In this document: piece after piece, positions 17,941 to 28,873 of the stretch
Layout of the letters: each line of letters begins with the position of its first letter
Position numbering within the stretch: the stretch's first letter is position 1
Assembly (NCBI RefSeq): GCF_022775115.1
Contig: NZ_JALFLA010000001.1
Location: 1-64,000, forward strand
Length of the DNA: 64,000 nt
From: Agathobaculum sp.
GTDB taxonomy: Bacteria; Bacillota; Clostridia; Oscillospirales; Butyricicoccaceae
Reading direction: 5' to 3'
Made by a program: the position numbers and the translations under genes
The notes under the pieces: model-generated
The model's database searches: none
Seen by the model: the letters and a program-made list of their open reading frames with translations, nothing else
Told to the model about the DNA's origin: nothing

Positions 17941-19344
17941 ATGAGCGCCCCAATCATGGTTTCCGAGCAAGAAATACAAAACCAATATACCTATCTGGAT
18001 GCGGTCAGCCGTATGATCGGCGGCCGCGGCAAGCGCGCTTATACGCACACCTTCGGCTGTCAGCAGAACGAGGCCGATACTGAGCGCATTCGCGGTATGC
18101 TGGCTGAGATGGGTTATGAGATGACTGATTCGCCCGAGGAGGCGGACTTTATCCTCTTTAATACCTGTGCAGTACGTGAGCACGCAGAGGATCGGGCATT
18201 CGGCAACATCGGCGCGCTGCGCCAGCTCAAAAAGCAGCGGCCGGATATTATTATCGCGCTGTGCGGCTGCATGGCGCAGCAGGAGAAAAATGTAGAGAAG
18301 ATCAAGAAAAGCTACCCGCAGGTCAGCCTGCTGTTCGGCACACACGCGCTCTGGCGCTTTCCGTCGCTGCTGTACCGCGTACTGAACGGCGAAAAACGCG
18401 TGTTTGACATTGGCGGTGAGGACGATATCGCCGAGGGGCTGCCTGTGCTGCGTGAGCAGGGCGCTAAGGCGTGGCTGTCGATCATGTACGGCTGCAACAA
18501 TTTCTGCACCTACTGCATCGTGCCTTATGTGCGCGGACGGGAGCGCTCCCGCCGGCCGGAGGACATCGAAAAGGAGCTTCGTGAGCTGGTCGCGGCGGGC
18601 TACAAGGATATCACGCTGCTTGGGCAAAACGTTAACTCCTACGGCAAGGATCTCGGTCTGGACATGGACTTTTCCGACCTGCTGCGGCGGCTGAACGATG
18701 TGCCCGGTGACTTTTTGCTGCGCTTTATGACCAGCCATCCGAAGGACGCAAGTCCCAAACTGTTTGATACAATGGCGGACTGTCCCAAAATCGCAAAGCA
18801 GCTGCATCTGCCGTTTCAGTCGGGCAGCGATGCGGTGCTGCGTCGCATGAACCGCCGCTATACCGCAGAGGATTATTGCAAACTGATCGACTACGCACGG
18901 GATCGGATGCCGGATATCGTACTTTCGAGTGATATCATCGTCGGTTTTCCGGGCGAGCGCGAGGAGGATTTTCAGCAAACGCTCGATCTGGTGCGCAAGG
19001 TGCGCTTTGACCTGCTGTTTACCTTTTTGTATTCCAAGCGCAGCGGTACACCCGCCGCAGAGTATGATGACCCGGCCACGCCCGAGGAAAAGCAGGACCG
19101 CTTTGCACGTCTGCTGAGGGCACAGGACGAGATTGTTGCCGCGCGGCAGGCCGCGTACATGGGACGCACGCTACGCGTGCTGGTCGACGGCGCGGCAAAG
19201 TCTCCCGAGCATCCGTTCACCGCGCGCACTGAGGGCAATCTGCTGGTCTGTGTACGGGGAGACGGCATTCAGATCGGTGAATTTATTGAGGTTGACGTGG
19301 AAAAAACCTCACTTCGCTGTCTGTTCGCTGTCAAAAAAGAATAA
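17941..19344 (+). CDS. miaB: tRNA-2-methylthio-N6-dimethylallyladenosine synthase MiaB
   Basis: TFGCQQNEADTERI..., MYGCNNFCTYCIVPYVRGRERSR, TRAM domain C-terminus. Confidence 0.96.
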   Translation: MSAPIMVSEQEIQNQYTYLDAVSRMIGGRGKRAYTHTFGCQQNEADTERIRGMLAEMGYEMTDSPEEADFILFNTCAVREHAEDRAFGNIGALRQLKKQRPDIIIALCGCMAQQEKNVEKIKKSYPQVSLLFGTHALWRFPSLLYRVLNGEKRVFDIGGEDDIAEGLPVLREQGAKAWLSIMYGCNNFCTYCIVPYVRGRERSRRPEDIEKELRELVAAGYKDITLLGQNVNSYGKDLGLDMDFSDLLRRLNDVPGDFLLRFMTSHPKDASPKLFDTMADCPKIAKQLHLPFQSGSDAVLRRMNRRYTAEDYCKLIDYARDRMPDIVLSSDIIVGFPGEREEDFQQTLDLVRKVRFDLLFTFLYSKRSGTPAAEYDDPATPEEKQDRFARLLRAQDEIVAARQAAYMGRTLRVLVDGAAKSPEHPFTARTEGNLLVCVRGDGIQIGEFIEVDVEKTSLRCLFAVKKE

Positions 19345-19436
19345 AGGCTGTACAGTGGGAGCCATGGCATCCCTTGTAAGTGGGGATAGCGCCATGAGGA
19401 TATAAAAACATATTGACAGCAGGCAGGAGGATAGAG

Positions 19437-22025
19437 ATGGCAGAGCTCACGCCCATGATGAAGCAGTATTTTGAAGTAAAGAACCAGAACAAGGATTATA
19501 TCCTGTTTTATCGTCTGGGTGATTTTTATGAAATGTTTTTTGAGGACGCCAAGCTGGCCTCCCGCGAGCTGGAGCTGACGCTGACCGGCCGCGATTGCGG
19601 ACAAGGTGAGCGTGCGCCGATGTGCGGCGTGCCGTTTCACAGCGCGGAGAGCTATATCGCCAAGCTGGTGCGCAAGGGCTACAAAATTGCGATTTGTGAG
19701 CAGATGGAAGACCCGAAAAAAACCAAGGGACTTGTTAAGCGCGAGATCGTGCGCCGCATCACACCGGGCACGGTCGTTGAAGCGTCTATGCTGGACGAGA
19801 ACCGCAACAATTTTCTCGGCTGCATTTACGCCGGGGCAGCGGGGATCGGCGTGTGCTTTACTGATATCACGACTGGCGCGGTATATGCCACCGGCGCGGC
19901 AGAGTGGCGCAGCATCATCAGCGAGCTTGCCCGTTTCTCACCGCGCGAGGTGCTGGTCGGCGGCGAGGCTGCTGTCTCGGAGCCACTGGTCTCCTTTTTG
20001 AAGGAGCGCCTGGAAGCTTTGGTCGAGCCGATGCCGGAGGAATGCTTTGACGCACAGCGCGCGAACGAGCGTATCACTACCTATCTTCACCCAACGGAGC
20101 GTGACGCTGCGGCGCTGTCCGAGCTGCCGCAGACTGCCTGCTGTCTCGGCGGTCTGCTCGCTTATCTGGAGCAGACTCAAAAGGCCAGCCTTGCCGGTCT
20201 GAACCGTTTGGATGTCTACCGGCAAGGGCAGTACATGGAGCTTGACCTGAATGCGTGCCGCAATCTCGAGCTGTGCGAAAATATGCGCACTAAGGATAAA
20301 AAAAGCACGCTGCTTTGGGTGCTCGACCGTACCAAAACCGCGATGGGCAGCCGTTTGATACGACAGTGGCTGGAAAAGCCGCTGTATGATCCGCTGGCGA
20401 TCGCGCGGCGGCAGCAAGCGGTCGGCGCGCTGTGTGATGAGATGATTACGCGCGCCGCACTGATAGATGTACTGAAAAAGATGTTCGATATGGAGCGTCT
20501 GATCGGCCGCATCACATATGGCACGGCAAACGGCCGTGACCTGCGCTCGCTCGCCTGTACGATCGCGTGCCTGCCGGCGCTTTGCGAGCAGACGGCGCTG
20601 TTTGGCCAGCCGCTGCTGCGTGAGCTGACCGCAAACATCGACCTGCTGGACGATGTCCGTGCGCTGATCGAGTGCGCCATCGTCGATGAACCGCCATTGC
20701 TGCTGCGGGAGGGAGGACTGATCCGTCCCGGCTATAAGGAAGAGATCGACGCGCTGCGCGACCTTGCATCGGGCGGCAAGGATAAAATTGCCGCCATTGA
20801 GCAGCGCGAGCGTGAAAGCACTGGCATTAGCAAGCTGAAAATCGGCTACAACCGCGTATTCGGCTATTATATTGAGGTCAGCCGTGCCAGCGCCGAGTTG
20901 GTACCCGCGCACTATATCCGAAAGCAGACGCTGGCTAATGGCGAACGGTACATCACAGAGGAGCTTAAGGCGCTCGAAAGCACGGTGCTTGGCGCGCAGG
21001 AGCGCTTGACCACGCTGGAATACGATGTGTTTGTCGAGGTGCGCGACCGCATCGCGGACGAGGTGCATCGTGTGCAGTGCACGGCGCAAGCGGTCGCGGC
21101 GATTGACGTGCTGTGCGCGCTGGCCGAGGTCGCGTGCAGCAACAACTATGTCTGTCCGACAGTTGATTGTTCAAGCCGCATCGAGATCCGAGACGGCCGC
21201 CATCCGGTAGTGGAAAAAATGCTGGCGGACAGCCTGTTCACCCCAAACGATACCATACTGGACGGCGGGGAAAACCGTGTTGCCATCATCACAGGACCCA
21301 ATATGGCGGGCAAGTCCACCTATATGCGGCAGGTGGCGCTTATCACCATCATGGCGCAGATCGGCTCGTTCGTACCAGCCTCGTCGGCGCATATCGGCGT
21401 GGTCGACCGTGTATTCACCCGCGTTGGCGCATCGGATGATCTTGCCACCGGCAGATCGACCTTTATGGTCGAGATGAGCGAGGTGGCCGACATCCTCCAA
21501 AACGCCACCCGGTCGAGCCTGCTGATCCTCGACGAGATAGGCCGCGGCACATCGACCTACGACGGCATGAGCATTGCCCGCGCGGTGATCGAATATGTGG
21601 CCGATCCGCGCAAGATCGGCGCGCGTGCGCTGTTTGCCACCCATTACCATGAGCTTACCGTGCTGGAGGATATGGTCGACGGCATCAAAAATTATAACAT
21701 TGCCGTCAAAAAACGCGGCGATGATATTACTTTTTTGCGCAAGATCGTGCGCGGCGGCGCAGACGACAGCTTTGGCATTGAAGTGGCAAAGCTCGCCGGA
21801 GTGCCTAACGCGGTCATCAAGCGCGCCAAGGCCGTGCTGGACGATCTGGAGGCGACCGTGCCCAAGCCTGCGCTTCGCACAGTCGATGAGGAGGAGATAC
21901 CGCAGATGACGATAGACACCCTCTCCGGCAGTGCGATCGCCGACCGGCTGCGCGCGCTGCAGATCGACACCATGACACCGATCGAGGCGCTGAATGCGCT
22001 GTTTGAGCTGAAAAAACTGCTGTAA
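19437..22025 (+). CDS. mutS: DNA mismatch repair protein MutS
   Basis: MAELTPMMKQYFEVKNQNKDYILFYRLGDFYEMF...TGPNMAGKSTYMRQ...DEIGRGTSTYDG. Confidence 0.98.
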   Translation: MAELTPMMKQYFEVKNQNKDYILFYRLGDFYEMFFEDAKLASRELELTLTGRDCGQGERAPMCGVPFHSAESYIAKLVRKGYKIAICEQMEDPKKTKGLVKREIVRRITPGTVVEASMLDENRNNFLGCIYAGAAGIGVCFTDITTGAVYATGAAEWRSIISELARFSPREVLVGGEAAVSEPLVSFLKERLEALVEPMPEECFDAQRANERITTYLHPTERDAAALSELPQTACCLGGLLAYLEQTQKASLAGLNRLDVYRQGQYMELDLNACRNLELCENMRTKDKKSTLLWVLDRTKTAMGSRLIRQWLEKPLYDPLAIARRQQAVGALCDEMITRAALIDVLKKMFDMERLIGRITYGTANGRDLRSLACTIACLPALCEQTALFGQPLLRELTANIDLLDDVRALIECAIVDEPPLLLREGGLIRPGYKEEIDALRDLASGGKDKIAAIEQRERESTGISKLKIGYNRVFGYYIEVSRASAELVPAHYIRKQTLANGERYITEELKALESTVLGAQERLTTLEYDVFVEVRDRIADEVHRVQCTAQAVAAIDVLCALAEVACSNNYVCPTVDCSSRIEIRDGRHPVVEKMLADSLFTPNDTILDGGENRVAIITGPNMAGKSTYMRQVALITIMAQIGSFVPASSAHIGVVDRVFTRVGASDDLATGRSTFMVEMSEVADILQNATRSSLLILDEIGRGTSTYDGMSIARAVIEYVADPRKIGARALFATHYHELTVLEDMVDGIKNYNIAVKKRGDDITFLRKIVRGGADDSFGIEVAKLAGVPNAVIKRAKAVLDDLEATVPKPALRTVDEEEIPQMTIDTLSGSAIADRLRALQIDTMTPIEALNALFELKKLL

Positions 22026-22113
22026 AGGTCATTGTGCCAGATAAACCGTAGACCACAAGCTTGCAGCCGCACCGACAAAAAACATATGCTGTCACAGCTG
22101 AAAGGAGGCTGTT

Positions 22114-24066
22114 TTGGCAATCATACAGGAACTCTCCCCGCATTTGGCTGATCTGATCGCGGCAGGTGAAGTTGTCGAGCGACCGGCATCGGTCGCAAAG
22201 GAGCTGATCGAGAATGCAATCGACGCAGGCTCGACCCGTATCACGGTGGAGATAGAAAACGGCGGCATCTCCTATCTGCGCGTAGCGGACAATGGCTGCG
22301 GCATGTCCGCCGAGGATGCGCCCGTCGCCTTTCGCCGCCACGCGACGAGCAAGCTGCGCACCGAGGCCGATCTGGCCGCGATCGGTACGCTCGGCTTCCG
22401 GGGCGAGGCGCTCGCCGCCATCGCGTCAGTCACACGCATCGACCTGTTCACGCGGCAGTCGGGCGCAATCGCCGGGCAGCACCTGCGTCTGGAAGCGGGC
22501 ACAGTGCAGACACAAGAGGAGGCTGGCTGCCCGGAGGGTACGACCATTGTGGTGCGTGACCTGTTTTTCAACACGCCCGCACGCATGAAATTTCTCAAAA
22601 AGGATTTCACCGAGGCGGGTTACATCCTCGGTGTGGTGCAGCATGCCGCGCTCTCCCATCCGGAGATTGCCTTTTCGCTCATCCGGGACGGCAAGCAGGT
22701 ATTTTCGAGCGACGGCAAGGGTAAACTGCTCGCACCGGTTTTCGCGGTGTTCGGCAAGGAACTGACCGCCGATATGCTCAAAGTGCCGCGAAGCGAGCAC
22801 AGCGGCATGACTGTACACGGCTATATCGTCAAGCCCCACGCCGGACGCCCCAACCGCTCGATGCAGCACTTTTTTGTCAACGGCCGCTATATCAAAAGCC
22901 GTTTGATGCAGGCAGCGCTTGAAGAAGCCTATCGCAACGCGATGATCACGGGCAAATACCCCTCCGGGGCGGTCTTTTTGGAGCTGCCGCTGGCTGCGGT
23001 AGACGTAAACGTCCACCCTGCCAAAACTGAGGTCAAATTTTCTCAGGAAAAGCCGGTATTCGAGGCGGTGTATATCGCCTGTAAGAATGCGCTGGCGGCT
23101 GGGGATAACATCCCGCGCCTGACGCATCAGGAGAAGCCCGCCGCCGCCCGCCCGCGGGAGGACAATCTAACGCAGGCGCAGCAGCGGTTTGCTGTGCCTT
23201 GTGCACAAACCACCGCCGAGATGCCGGCTTCCGCACCGCCGCAGATATGCAGCACAATGCCCATGCTCGAGGATTTTCTTGTCGCTGTGCCGCCGCGCGC
23301 GGAAAAAACACGTCCGCTGGGCGGGACGGCTGCCGCGCCGCCCATCCTGTACCGGGAGGGCAAAAGCTCAGACGGCCTTGCCGCCCGACAGGCCGGAACA
23401 TCTTCGGCAAATGCAGCGGTATCCGCGATAGCGCGTGTCCCTGCACCGGTCGAATCAGCGTCTGCGCCGCCCGAACCGCCCGTGCTGGAGGCGCTTGACA
23501 CCGGCGCTCGTGTAATCGGCGAGTGCTTCCAGACTTATATCCTCGCGGAAGACAGCGATGGGCTAATCCTGATCGACAAGCACGCCGCACATGAACGCAT
23601 GCTGTTCAACCAACTGCGCGCACAGACCGATATGCCGCAGCAGGAGTTGCTGACACCTGTGATCGTCGAGCTGACCGGCGAGGAGTCGGCTGCCATCCGC
23701 GACCAAATCGACGAGGTGCGCGCCGCTGGTTTTGCGATAGACGGCTTTGGGGAGCACAGCTTTGCCGTGCGCAGCGCACCTGCCTATCTCGACAGCGGCG
23801 ATATCCGCAGCGTCATCAGCGAACTGGCGGACAAGCTGATGAACAGCCGCGCGGCCACACCCGACCGTCTGGACGATCTGATCCACACAGTGGCATGTAA
23901 GGCCGCGATCAAGGCGGGCAGGGCAAGCAGCCTTGCCGAGCTGCAAGCGCTGTGCGACCGTGTGCTGCACGACGATACCGTGCGCGCCTGTCCGCACGGC
24001 AGGCCGACCACCGTTCGTCTGACCAAATACGAGCTGGACAAGCTATTCAAGCGTGTCAATCAATAG
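22114..24066 (+). CDS. mutL: DNA mismatch repair endonuclease MutL
   Basis: IAAGEVVERPASVAKELIENAIDAG...ACKAAIKAG; TTG start after AAAGGAGG. Confidence 0.97.
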   Translation: MAIIQELSPHLADLIAAGEVVERPASVAKELIENAIDAGSTRITVEIENGGISYLRVADNGCGMSAEDAPVAFRRHATSKLRTEADLAAIGTLGFRGEALAAIASVTRIDLFTRQSGAIAGQHLRLEAGTVQTQEEAGCPEGTTIVVRDLFFNTPARMKFLKKDFTEAGYILGVVQHAALSHPEIAFSLIRDGKQVFSSDGKGKLLAPVFAVFGKELTADMLKVPRSEHSGMTVHGYIVKPHAGRPNRSMQHFFVNGRYIKSRLMQAALEEAYRNAMITGKYPSGAVFLELPLAAVDVNVHPAKTEVKFSQEKPVFEAVYIACKNALAAGDNIPRLTHQEKPAAARPREDNLTQAQQRFAVPCAQTTAEMPASAPPQICSTMPMLEDFLVAVPPRAEKTRPLGGTAAAPPILYREGKSSDGLAARQAGTSSANAAVSAIARVPAPVESASAPPEPPVLEALDTGARVIGECFQTYILAEDSDGLILIDKHAAHERMLFNQLRAQTDMPQQELLTPVIVELTGEESAAIRDQIDEVRAAGFAIDGFGEHSFAVRSAPAYLDSGDIRSVISELADKLMNSRAATPDRLDDLIHTVACKAAIKAGRASSLAELQALCDRVLHDDTVRACPHGRPTTVRLTKYELDKLFKRVNQ

Positions 24067-24076
24067 GGGAGAGAGC

Positions 24077-25018
24077 ATGGAAAACCGTCTGATCTGCGTC
24101 TGCGGGCCAACGGCCAGCGGTAAAACCGCGTTGTCCGTTGCGCTGGCCAAACAATTGCATACCGAGATCATCTCGGCCGATTCCATGCAGCTCTACCGCG
24201 GGATGGACATTGGTACCGCAAAGCCGACAGCGGACGAGCGGCAGGGCATACCGCACCATTTGCTGGACGTGTGCGAGCCGACTGAGACATTCTCGGTCGC
24301 GCGCTATGTGGCCTTGGCGGATGCTGCCGCGCAGGATATCCTGTCCCGCGGAATGACGCCCATCGTTGTCGGCGGCACGGGGCTATATATGGATGCGCTG
24401 ATCGAATGCAGCATCTTTTCAGGTGACGATATGGATCTGACTGTGCGGCAGAAGTATCAGCGCATGGCCGCCGAGCAGGGCAACACAGCCGTGCATGCCC
24501 GTCTGATGCAGGTCGATCCCGAAAGCGCGCGGCAGCTGCATCCCAACAACCTCAAGCGTGTCATTCGCGCGCTTGAGGTGTTCGAGCAGACCGGTATGAC
24601 GATCGGCGCGTTCAACCGCCGGAACAAACGCCCCGCGCCCAAGTATCAGGCGGTCAAGCTCGGTCTTTGTCCGGCAGACCGGCAAGTACTTTATGATCGA
24701 ATCGACCGCCGCGTAGAGCAAATGCTGCGGGAGGGACTGATCGAGGAGACCCGGCGCCTGAGGGACAGCGGCTGCCTGACCGGTACAGCCGCGCAGGCCA
24801 TCGGCTACAAGGAGCTGCTCGGCTATCTGAGCGGGCAAGCTCCGCTGGCGGAATGCGTTGCGCTGCTCAAGCAGCATAGCCGCAATTACGCCAAAAGGCA
24901 ACTCACATGGCTGAAAAGAGATGGCAGTATCCACTGGATTTACTATACGGCGCAGGAAGAACTGCCTGCTGTCTTACAGGAAGCGACAGAATATCTGCAA
25001 AATCACGGTGTACAATAA
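24077..25018 (+). CDS. miaA: tRNA dimethylallyltransferase MiaA
   Basis: CVCGPTASGKTALSVALA...ISADSMQLYRGMDIGTAKPT. Confidence 0.97.
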   Translation: MENRLICVCGPTASGKTALSVALAKQLHTEIISADSMQLYRGMDIGTAKPTADERQGIPHHLLDVCEPTETFSVARYVALADAAAQDILSRGMTPIVVGGTGLYMDALIECSIFSGDDMDLTVRQKYQRMAAEQGNTAVHARLMQVDPESARQLHPNNLKRVIRALEVFEQTGMTIGAFNRRNKRPAPKYQAVKLGLCPADRQVLYDRIDRRVEQMLREGLIEETRRLRDSGCLTGTAAQAIGYKELLGYLSGQAPLAECVALLKQHSRNYAKRQLTWLKRDGSIHWIYYTAQEELPAVLQEATEYLQNHGVQ

Positions 25019-25051
25019 TTCCATAAAATGTAAAACATTGGAGGAATCATC

Positions 25052-25288
25052 ATGAGAAACGAATTTAACTTACAGGATCGTATGCTGTGCGCGCTGCGCC
25101 GTCAGGGTCAAAGCACGACTCTCTTTCTGACCAACGGCTTTCAGATGCGCGGTGTCGTGCGGGGGTTTGACAATTTTGTCGTCCTACTGGAAAGCGACGG
25201 CAAGCAGCAAATGATTTACAAACACGCGATTTCGACCATCATTCCGCAGCATCATATTGATCTTTACACGGATACGCGCACGGAATGA
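25052..25288 (+). CDS. hfq: RNA chaperone Hfq
   Basis: [57 protein letters not shown]. Confidence 0.96.
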   Translation: MRNEFNLQDRMLCALRRQGQSTTLFLTNGFQMRGVVRGFDNFVVLLESDGKQQMIYKHAISTIIPQHHIDLYTDTRTE

Positions 25289-25306
25289 TTACATACGAGG
25301 TCAGAT

Positions 25307-26605
25307 ATGGACGAAGAAAAAGATTATAGGCGAACCCGAAAAATACGCCGCTTTAACGGTCGTCCGCTGCTGGTGATCGGCGCGGCACTGCTCGTGCTGT
25401 ATGTCGGTACACAGGTCGCATCCGCCTTTTCCACCGGCATACAGACGGTACCTGCCGCCCGCGTGACTGTGAACGACAGCTTCACGGCTACCGGCTGGTT
25501 TTTTCGCGATGAGGTATCGGTCACCGGCAGCAAGAGCGATTCGATCAAGCATACGGTTTACAGCGGCGAGCGCGTCCAGCAGGACGCGCCGCTTGCCACT
25601 GCCTATGCGGACGAGCAGGCGCTTGCACTCAGTCGTGAGCTCGAGCCGCTGCTCAATCAGATCGGTCCGCTGAGCACGGCGCTCCAATCCGCAGGCGACG
25701 GCTCGGATGCCGCCAAGCTCGATCAGCTGATCGCACTTTCGCTACAGCAAATGGCCGAACAGGTCAAGGCGGGTGCGGGCGCGGCGCTTTCGTCCTCGGC
25801 TGAATCGCTGCGCACGCTTTCGCTGCGCCGGGAGGCAGGCAGTGTGGATGCGGCGGCGCTGCGCAGCGAGCGTGACGCACTCACCGCACAGCGGGACGAG
25901 CTGCTCCGGCAGCTTGCGGGCCGGACACAGCAGCTTACCGCGCCGACCTCGGGTTATTTTTCCGAGATCATTGACGGATATGAGGATATATTGACGCCCG
26001 AAGCGCTGGATGACCTGACGGTCGACCGTTTTCACGAGCTGCTCGGCAGCCGGAAAACGGCCAATGTGGACGGAACGCTCGGCAAGATCATACAAGGCTT
26101 CAGCTGGTATCTGGTCGCTGAAGTCCCGGTCGATCAGGCGGACAGGCTCAGCGAGGTACTCGAGCAGCGCAGCGACAACAATCAGGACACGGATATTCGC
26201 GTCGGTTTTACGCAGGCCTCACTTGAGACGCCGGTGAACGTCTATCAGATCATTAAGCAGCGCGACGCGGATACCGCACTGATCGTACTGGAAGGCTCGG
26301 ATTTTAACAGCGAAATGGTATCCATGCGCAGCCAGCCGATCGAGATCATCCTCGGCACTTATACCGGGCTGAAAGTGCCCAAGCAGGCGGCGCGCATGGT
26401 CAGCGACGGCAAGGGCGGCGAGACTCTTGGCGTATATATTCTGAGTGGGTCGATACAGAAAGAAAAAACGATTAAAAAGCTGTATGAAACCGACACATAC
26501 TATGTCGTACAGCAAAGCGCGACCGATGTTGGTGCGCTGGTTGCGCAGGATCAGATCATCGTGCGCGGAAAAGACCTGCAAAACAATATGGTGGTGAAGA
26601 CATGA
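25307..26605 (+). CDS. HlyD-like membrane-fusion-type hypothetical protein
   Basis: single N-terminal TM, coiled coil, HlyD-like C-terminus; between hfq and yggS. Confidence 0.7.
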   Translation: MDEEKDYRRTRKIRRFNGRPLLVIGAALLVLYVGTQVASAFSTGIQTVPAARVTVNDSFTATGWFFRDEVSVTGSKSDSIKHTVYSGERVQQDAPLATAYADEQALALSRELEPLLNQIGPLSTALQSAGDGSDAAKLDQLIALSLQQMAEQVKAGAGAALSSSAESLRTLSLRREAGSVDAAALRSERDALTAQRDELLRQLAGRTQQLTAPTSGYFSEIIDGYEDILTPEALDDLTVDRFHELLGSRKTANVDGTLGKIIQGFSWYLVAEVPVDQADRLSEVLEQRSDNNQDTDIRVGFTQASLETPVNVYQIIKQRDADTALIVLEGSDFNSEMVSMRSQPIEIILGTYTGLKVPKQAARMVSDGKGGETLGVYILSGSIQKEKTIKKLYETDTYYVVQQSATDVGALVAQDQIIVRGKDLQNNMVVKT

Positions 26606-27327
26606 CCGAACAGGAAAAGACAGCGCTGCGCGACCGCATCCGTGCGGTGCAGGAGCGCGTAGCGCAGGCTGCCGTCAAGGCGGGGCGCTCCCCGGAGGAT
26701 ATCACACTGGTGGCTGCCACGAAAATGAACGATGCCGCACGTGTGCAGGCGGCGATCTCCTGCGGTATCCGCGTATGTGGAGAAAACCGTGTACAGGAGC
26801 TGCTAGATAAATATGCGCAGCAGGCTTATGAGGGCGCCGATCTGCAGTTTATCGGCACCCTGCAGACCAACAAAATCAAGTACCTGATCGGCAAGGTGTC
26901 GCTGATCCAGTCGGTCGGATCGGTACGCCTTGGTGAAGCAATTGCCAAAGAGGCCGCAAAGCATGGGGTGCGGCAGGATGTTTTACTCGAGGTCAACATC
27001 GGCAGGGAGGCAGCAAAGAGCGGCCTGCTGCTGGAAGAATTGGATGAGGCGATTGCACGTTTAAGCGCAAAAAATGCGCTTTCTATCCGCGGATTGATGG
27101 CAATTCCGCCTGTTGCAGATGAAAAAACAAAGAATTTAAGCTATTTTACTGAAATGCACCAAGTATTTGTTGACATTTTGACGAAAAAATACGATAATGT
27201 AAATATGGACTATTTGTCGATGGGCATGACAAATGACTTTGAAACAGCGATCGCCTGCGGCGCGAACATGATTCGCGTGGGAACGGCGATTTTCGGCGCG
27301 CGGTCATACCAGACCGCTTCGCCCTAA
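26602..27327 (+). CDS. YggS/YlmE-family PLP homeostasis protein
   Basis: ...TLVAATKMNDAARVQAAI...FIGTLQTNKIKYL...LSMGMTNDFETAIACGANMIRVGTAIFG. Confidence 0.96.
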   Translation: MTEQEKTALRDRIRAVQERVAQAAVKAGRSPEDITLVAATKMNDAARVQAAISCGIRVCGENRVQELLDKYAQQAYEGADLQFIGTLQTNKIKYLIGKVSLIQSVGSVRLGEAIAKEAAKHGVRQDVLLEVNIGREAAKSGLLLEELDEAIARLSAKNALSIRGLMAIPPVADEKTKNLSYFTEMHQVFVDILTKKYDNVNMDYLSMGMTNDFETAIACGANMIRVGTAIFGARSYQTASP

Positions 27328-27346
27328 AACATAAGGAGGAACTGGC

Positions 27347-27814
27347 ATGGGTTCGATCAAAGGCTTCATAGATTGGGTAAAAGGCGAAGATGTGGAGGAC
27401 GAGTATGAGGAAGAAAAGCCCCGTCATCGCAATGAAGAGCCTGTCGTGAGCAGCACGCCTTCGGCTTATGACAGTGTTCTGCACGACACCGCTTCGTCTT
27501 CCCGCAGGGGTAACAAGGTCGTCAATATCAATGCGACTACGCAATTGGCGGTCGTGCTGGTCAAACCGGATCGCTTTGAAAGCGCGGCCGAGATCGCCGA
27601 CCACCTGAAGGATAAGCGCACGGTCGTGCTCAATCTTGAGCAGACCAATAAGGATGTTGCGCGCCGTCTGGTCGATTTTCTCAGTGGTGTGGCGTATGCC
27701 AATGAGGGCAAAATTAAAAAGGTGGCCAACAGCACCTATATCATCACCCCGTACAACGTGGATATTATGGGCGATCTGATCGATGAGCTGGAAAGCAGCG
27801 GAATGTATTTTTAA
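27347..27814 (+). CDS. sepF: cell division protein SepF
   Basis: ...VLVKPDRFESAAEIADHLKDKRTVVLNLEQTNKDVARRLVDFLSGVAYANEGKIKKVANSTYIITPYNVDI. Confidence 0.95.
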   Translation: MGSIKGFIDWVKGEDVEDEYEEEKPRHRNEEPVVSSTPSAYDSVLHDTASSSRRGNKVVNINATTQLAVVLVKPDRFESAAEIADHLKDKRTVVLNLEQTNKDVARRLVDFLSGVAYANEGKIKKVANSTYIITPYNVDIMGDLIDELESSGMYF

Positions 27815-27826
27815 GGTTGGTTTGTT

Positions 27827-28096
27827 GTGTTGCATATAGTTATTTTGCGGTTTGTGGCTTCGGTCGTTCGCTGCATGGAATTTATGTTTTTTGCCCGCGC
27901 GATCATGTCGTGGTTCCCGCAGGGACGGGGCTCGAAGATATATGAGTTTCTGTATATGGTCACCGAGCCGATCATCTTGCCCTTTCGGCATTTGACCGAA
28001 CGGATCAGCGCCCTGCGCGGCATTCCATTTGATATTCCTTTTCTTCTGGCATTTTTCAGTTTGGAACTGGTTTTAACGCTGCTTTACCGCCTTTGA
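27827..28096 (+). CDS. YggT family membrane protein
   Basis: ...MFFARAIMSWFPQGRGSKIYEFLYMVTEPIILPFRHL. Confidence 0.9.
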   Translation: MLHIVILRFVASVVRCMEFMFFARAIMSWFPQGRGSKIYEFLYMVTEPIILPFRHLTERISALRGIPFDIPFLLAFFSLELVLTLLYRL

Positions 28097-28181
28097 CGTG
28101 CGGCCAAGCGCGATGGTCGGGCAACGTCCGGCCATTTTCCCATACGCAAGGCATAGATAACAAAACGGAGGATAAAGACAC

Positions 28182-28835
28182 ATGACGGTGCAGGAAATTC
28201 AGGATATCGGCTTTGAAAAAGCAGTTTTCGGCGGCTATGATATGAAATCCGTCGATACATTTCTTGAGCGTGTCGCAGAGGAGATTTCAGCGATGCAGAA
28301 GGAAAACGCCTCGCTCAAGGCCAAGATGAAGGTACTGGTCGAAAAGATAGAGGAATATCGCGGTATCGAGGACGGTATGCGCCGCGCGCTGATGAGCGCA
28401 CAGACGATCGCGCAGGATACGATAGACAAGGCCAAGGCAGAGGCGGAGCAGATCGTTGCGGCTGCCAAGGATGAAACCGAAAACAAGGTCAAAACCGCGC
28501 AGGATGAGATCGAGCTGGAGGAGCAGAAGCTCGAGACCGCGCGAAAAAACACGATAGAATTCATCGCCCGTGTCTCCGCTGTGTATCAGGCACAGGCCAA
28601 GGCGCTTGTCGAGCTGGCCAAGGGAGAAAAGCTCGTCCGTCAGCAGGCCGAGCCACAAGCGGAGACCAAGCAGGCGCAGCCGACTCCCGCCGCTGCGCCC
28701 GCACAGGAAAGCGTGGCGGCACAAGCACCCGAGCCGCCGCAGCCTGAGCAGGCGGATGCGCCCATAGAGGACGCGACCCGCAAGTTTGATTTCGGTGAGC
28801 TGAAGTTCGGCGCCGAATACGACCCGAAACAGTGA
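28182..28835 (+). CDS. divIVA: DivIVA-domain protein
   Basis: VQEIQDIGFEKAVFGGYDMKSVDTFLERVAEEI + coiled coil. Confidence 0.93.
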   Translation: MTVQEIQDIGFEKAVFGGYDMKSVDTFLERVAEEISAMQKENASLKAKMKVLVEKIEEYRGIEDGMRRALMSAQTIAQDTIDKAKAEAEQIVAAAKDETENKVKTAQDEIELEEQKLETARKNTIEFIARVSAVYQAQAKALVELAKGEKLVRQQAEPQAETKQAQPTPAAAPAQESVAAQAPEPPQPEQADAPIEDATRKFDFGELKFGAEYDPKQ

Positions 28836-28873
28836 AGGAAGAAAGCACGAAGCGAAAGGACTGACACGACAAG

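Noticed and set aside
19938-21089. Long minus-strand ORF (383 aa) opposite mutS
   Set aside because: Shadow ORF antisense to unambiguous mutS coding sequence; no recognisable domain or RBS. Same reasoning for 13602..14504 -, 17917..18978 -, 30593..31627 - and 41041..42837 +.
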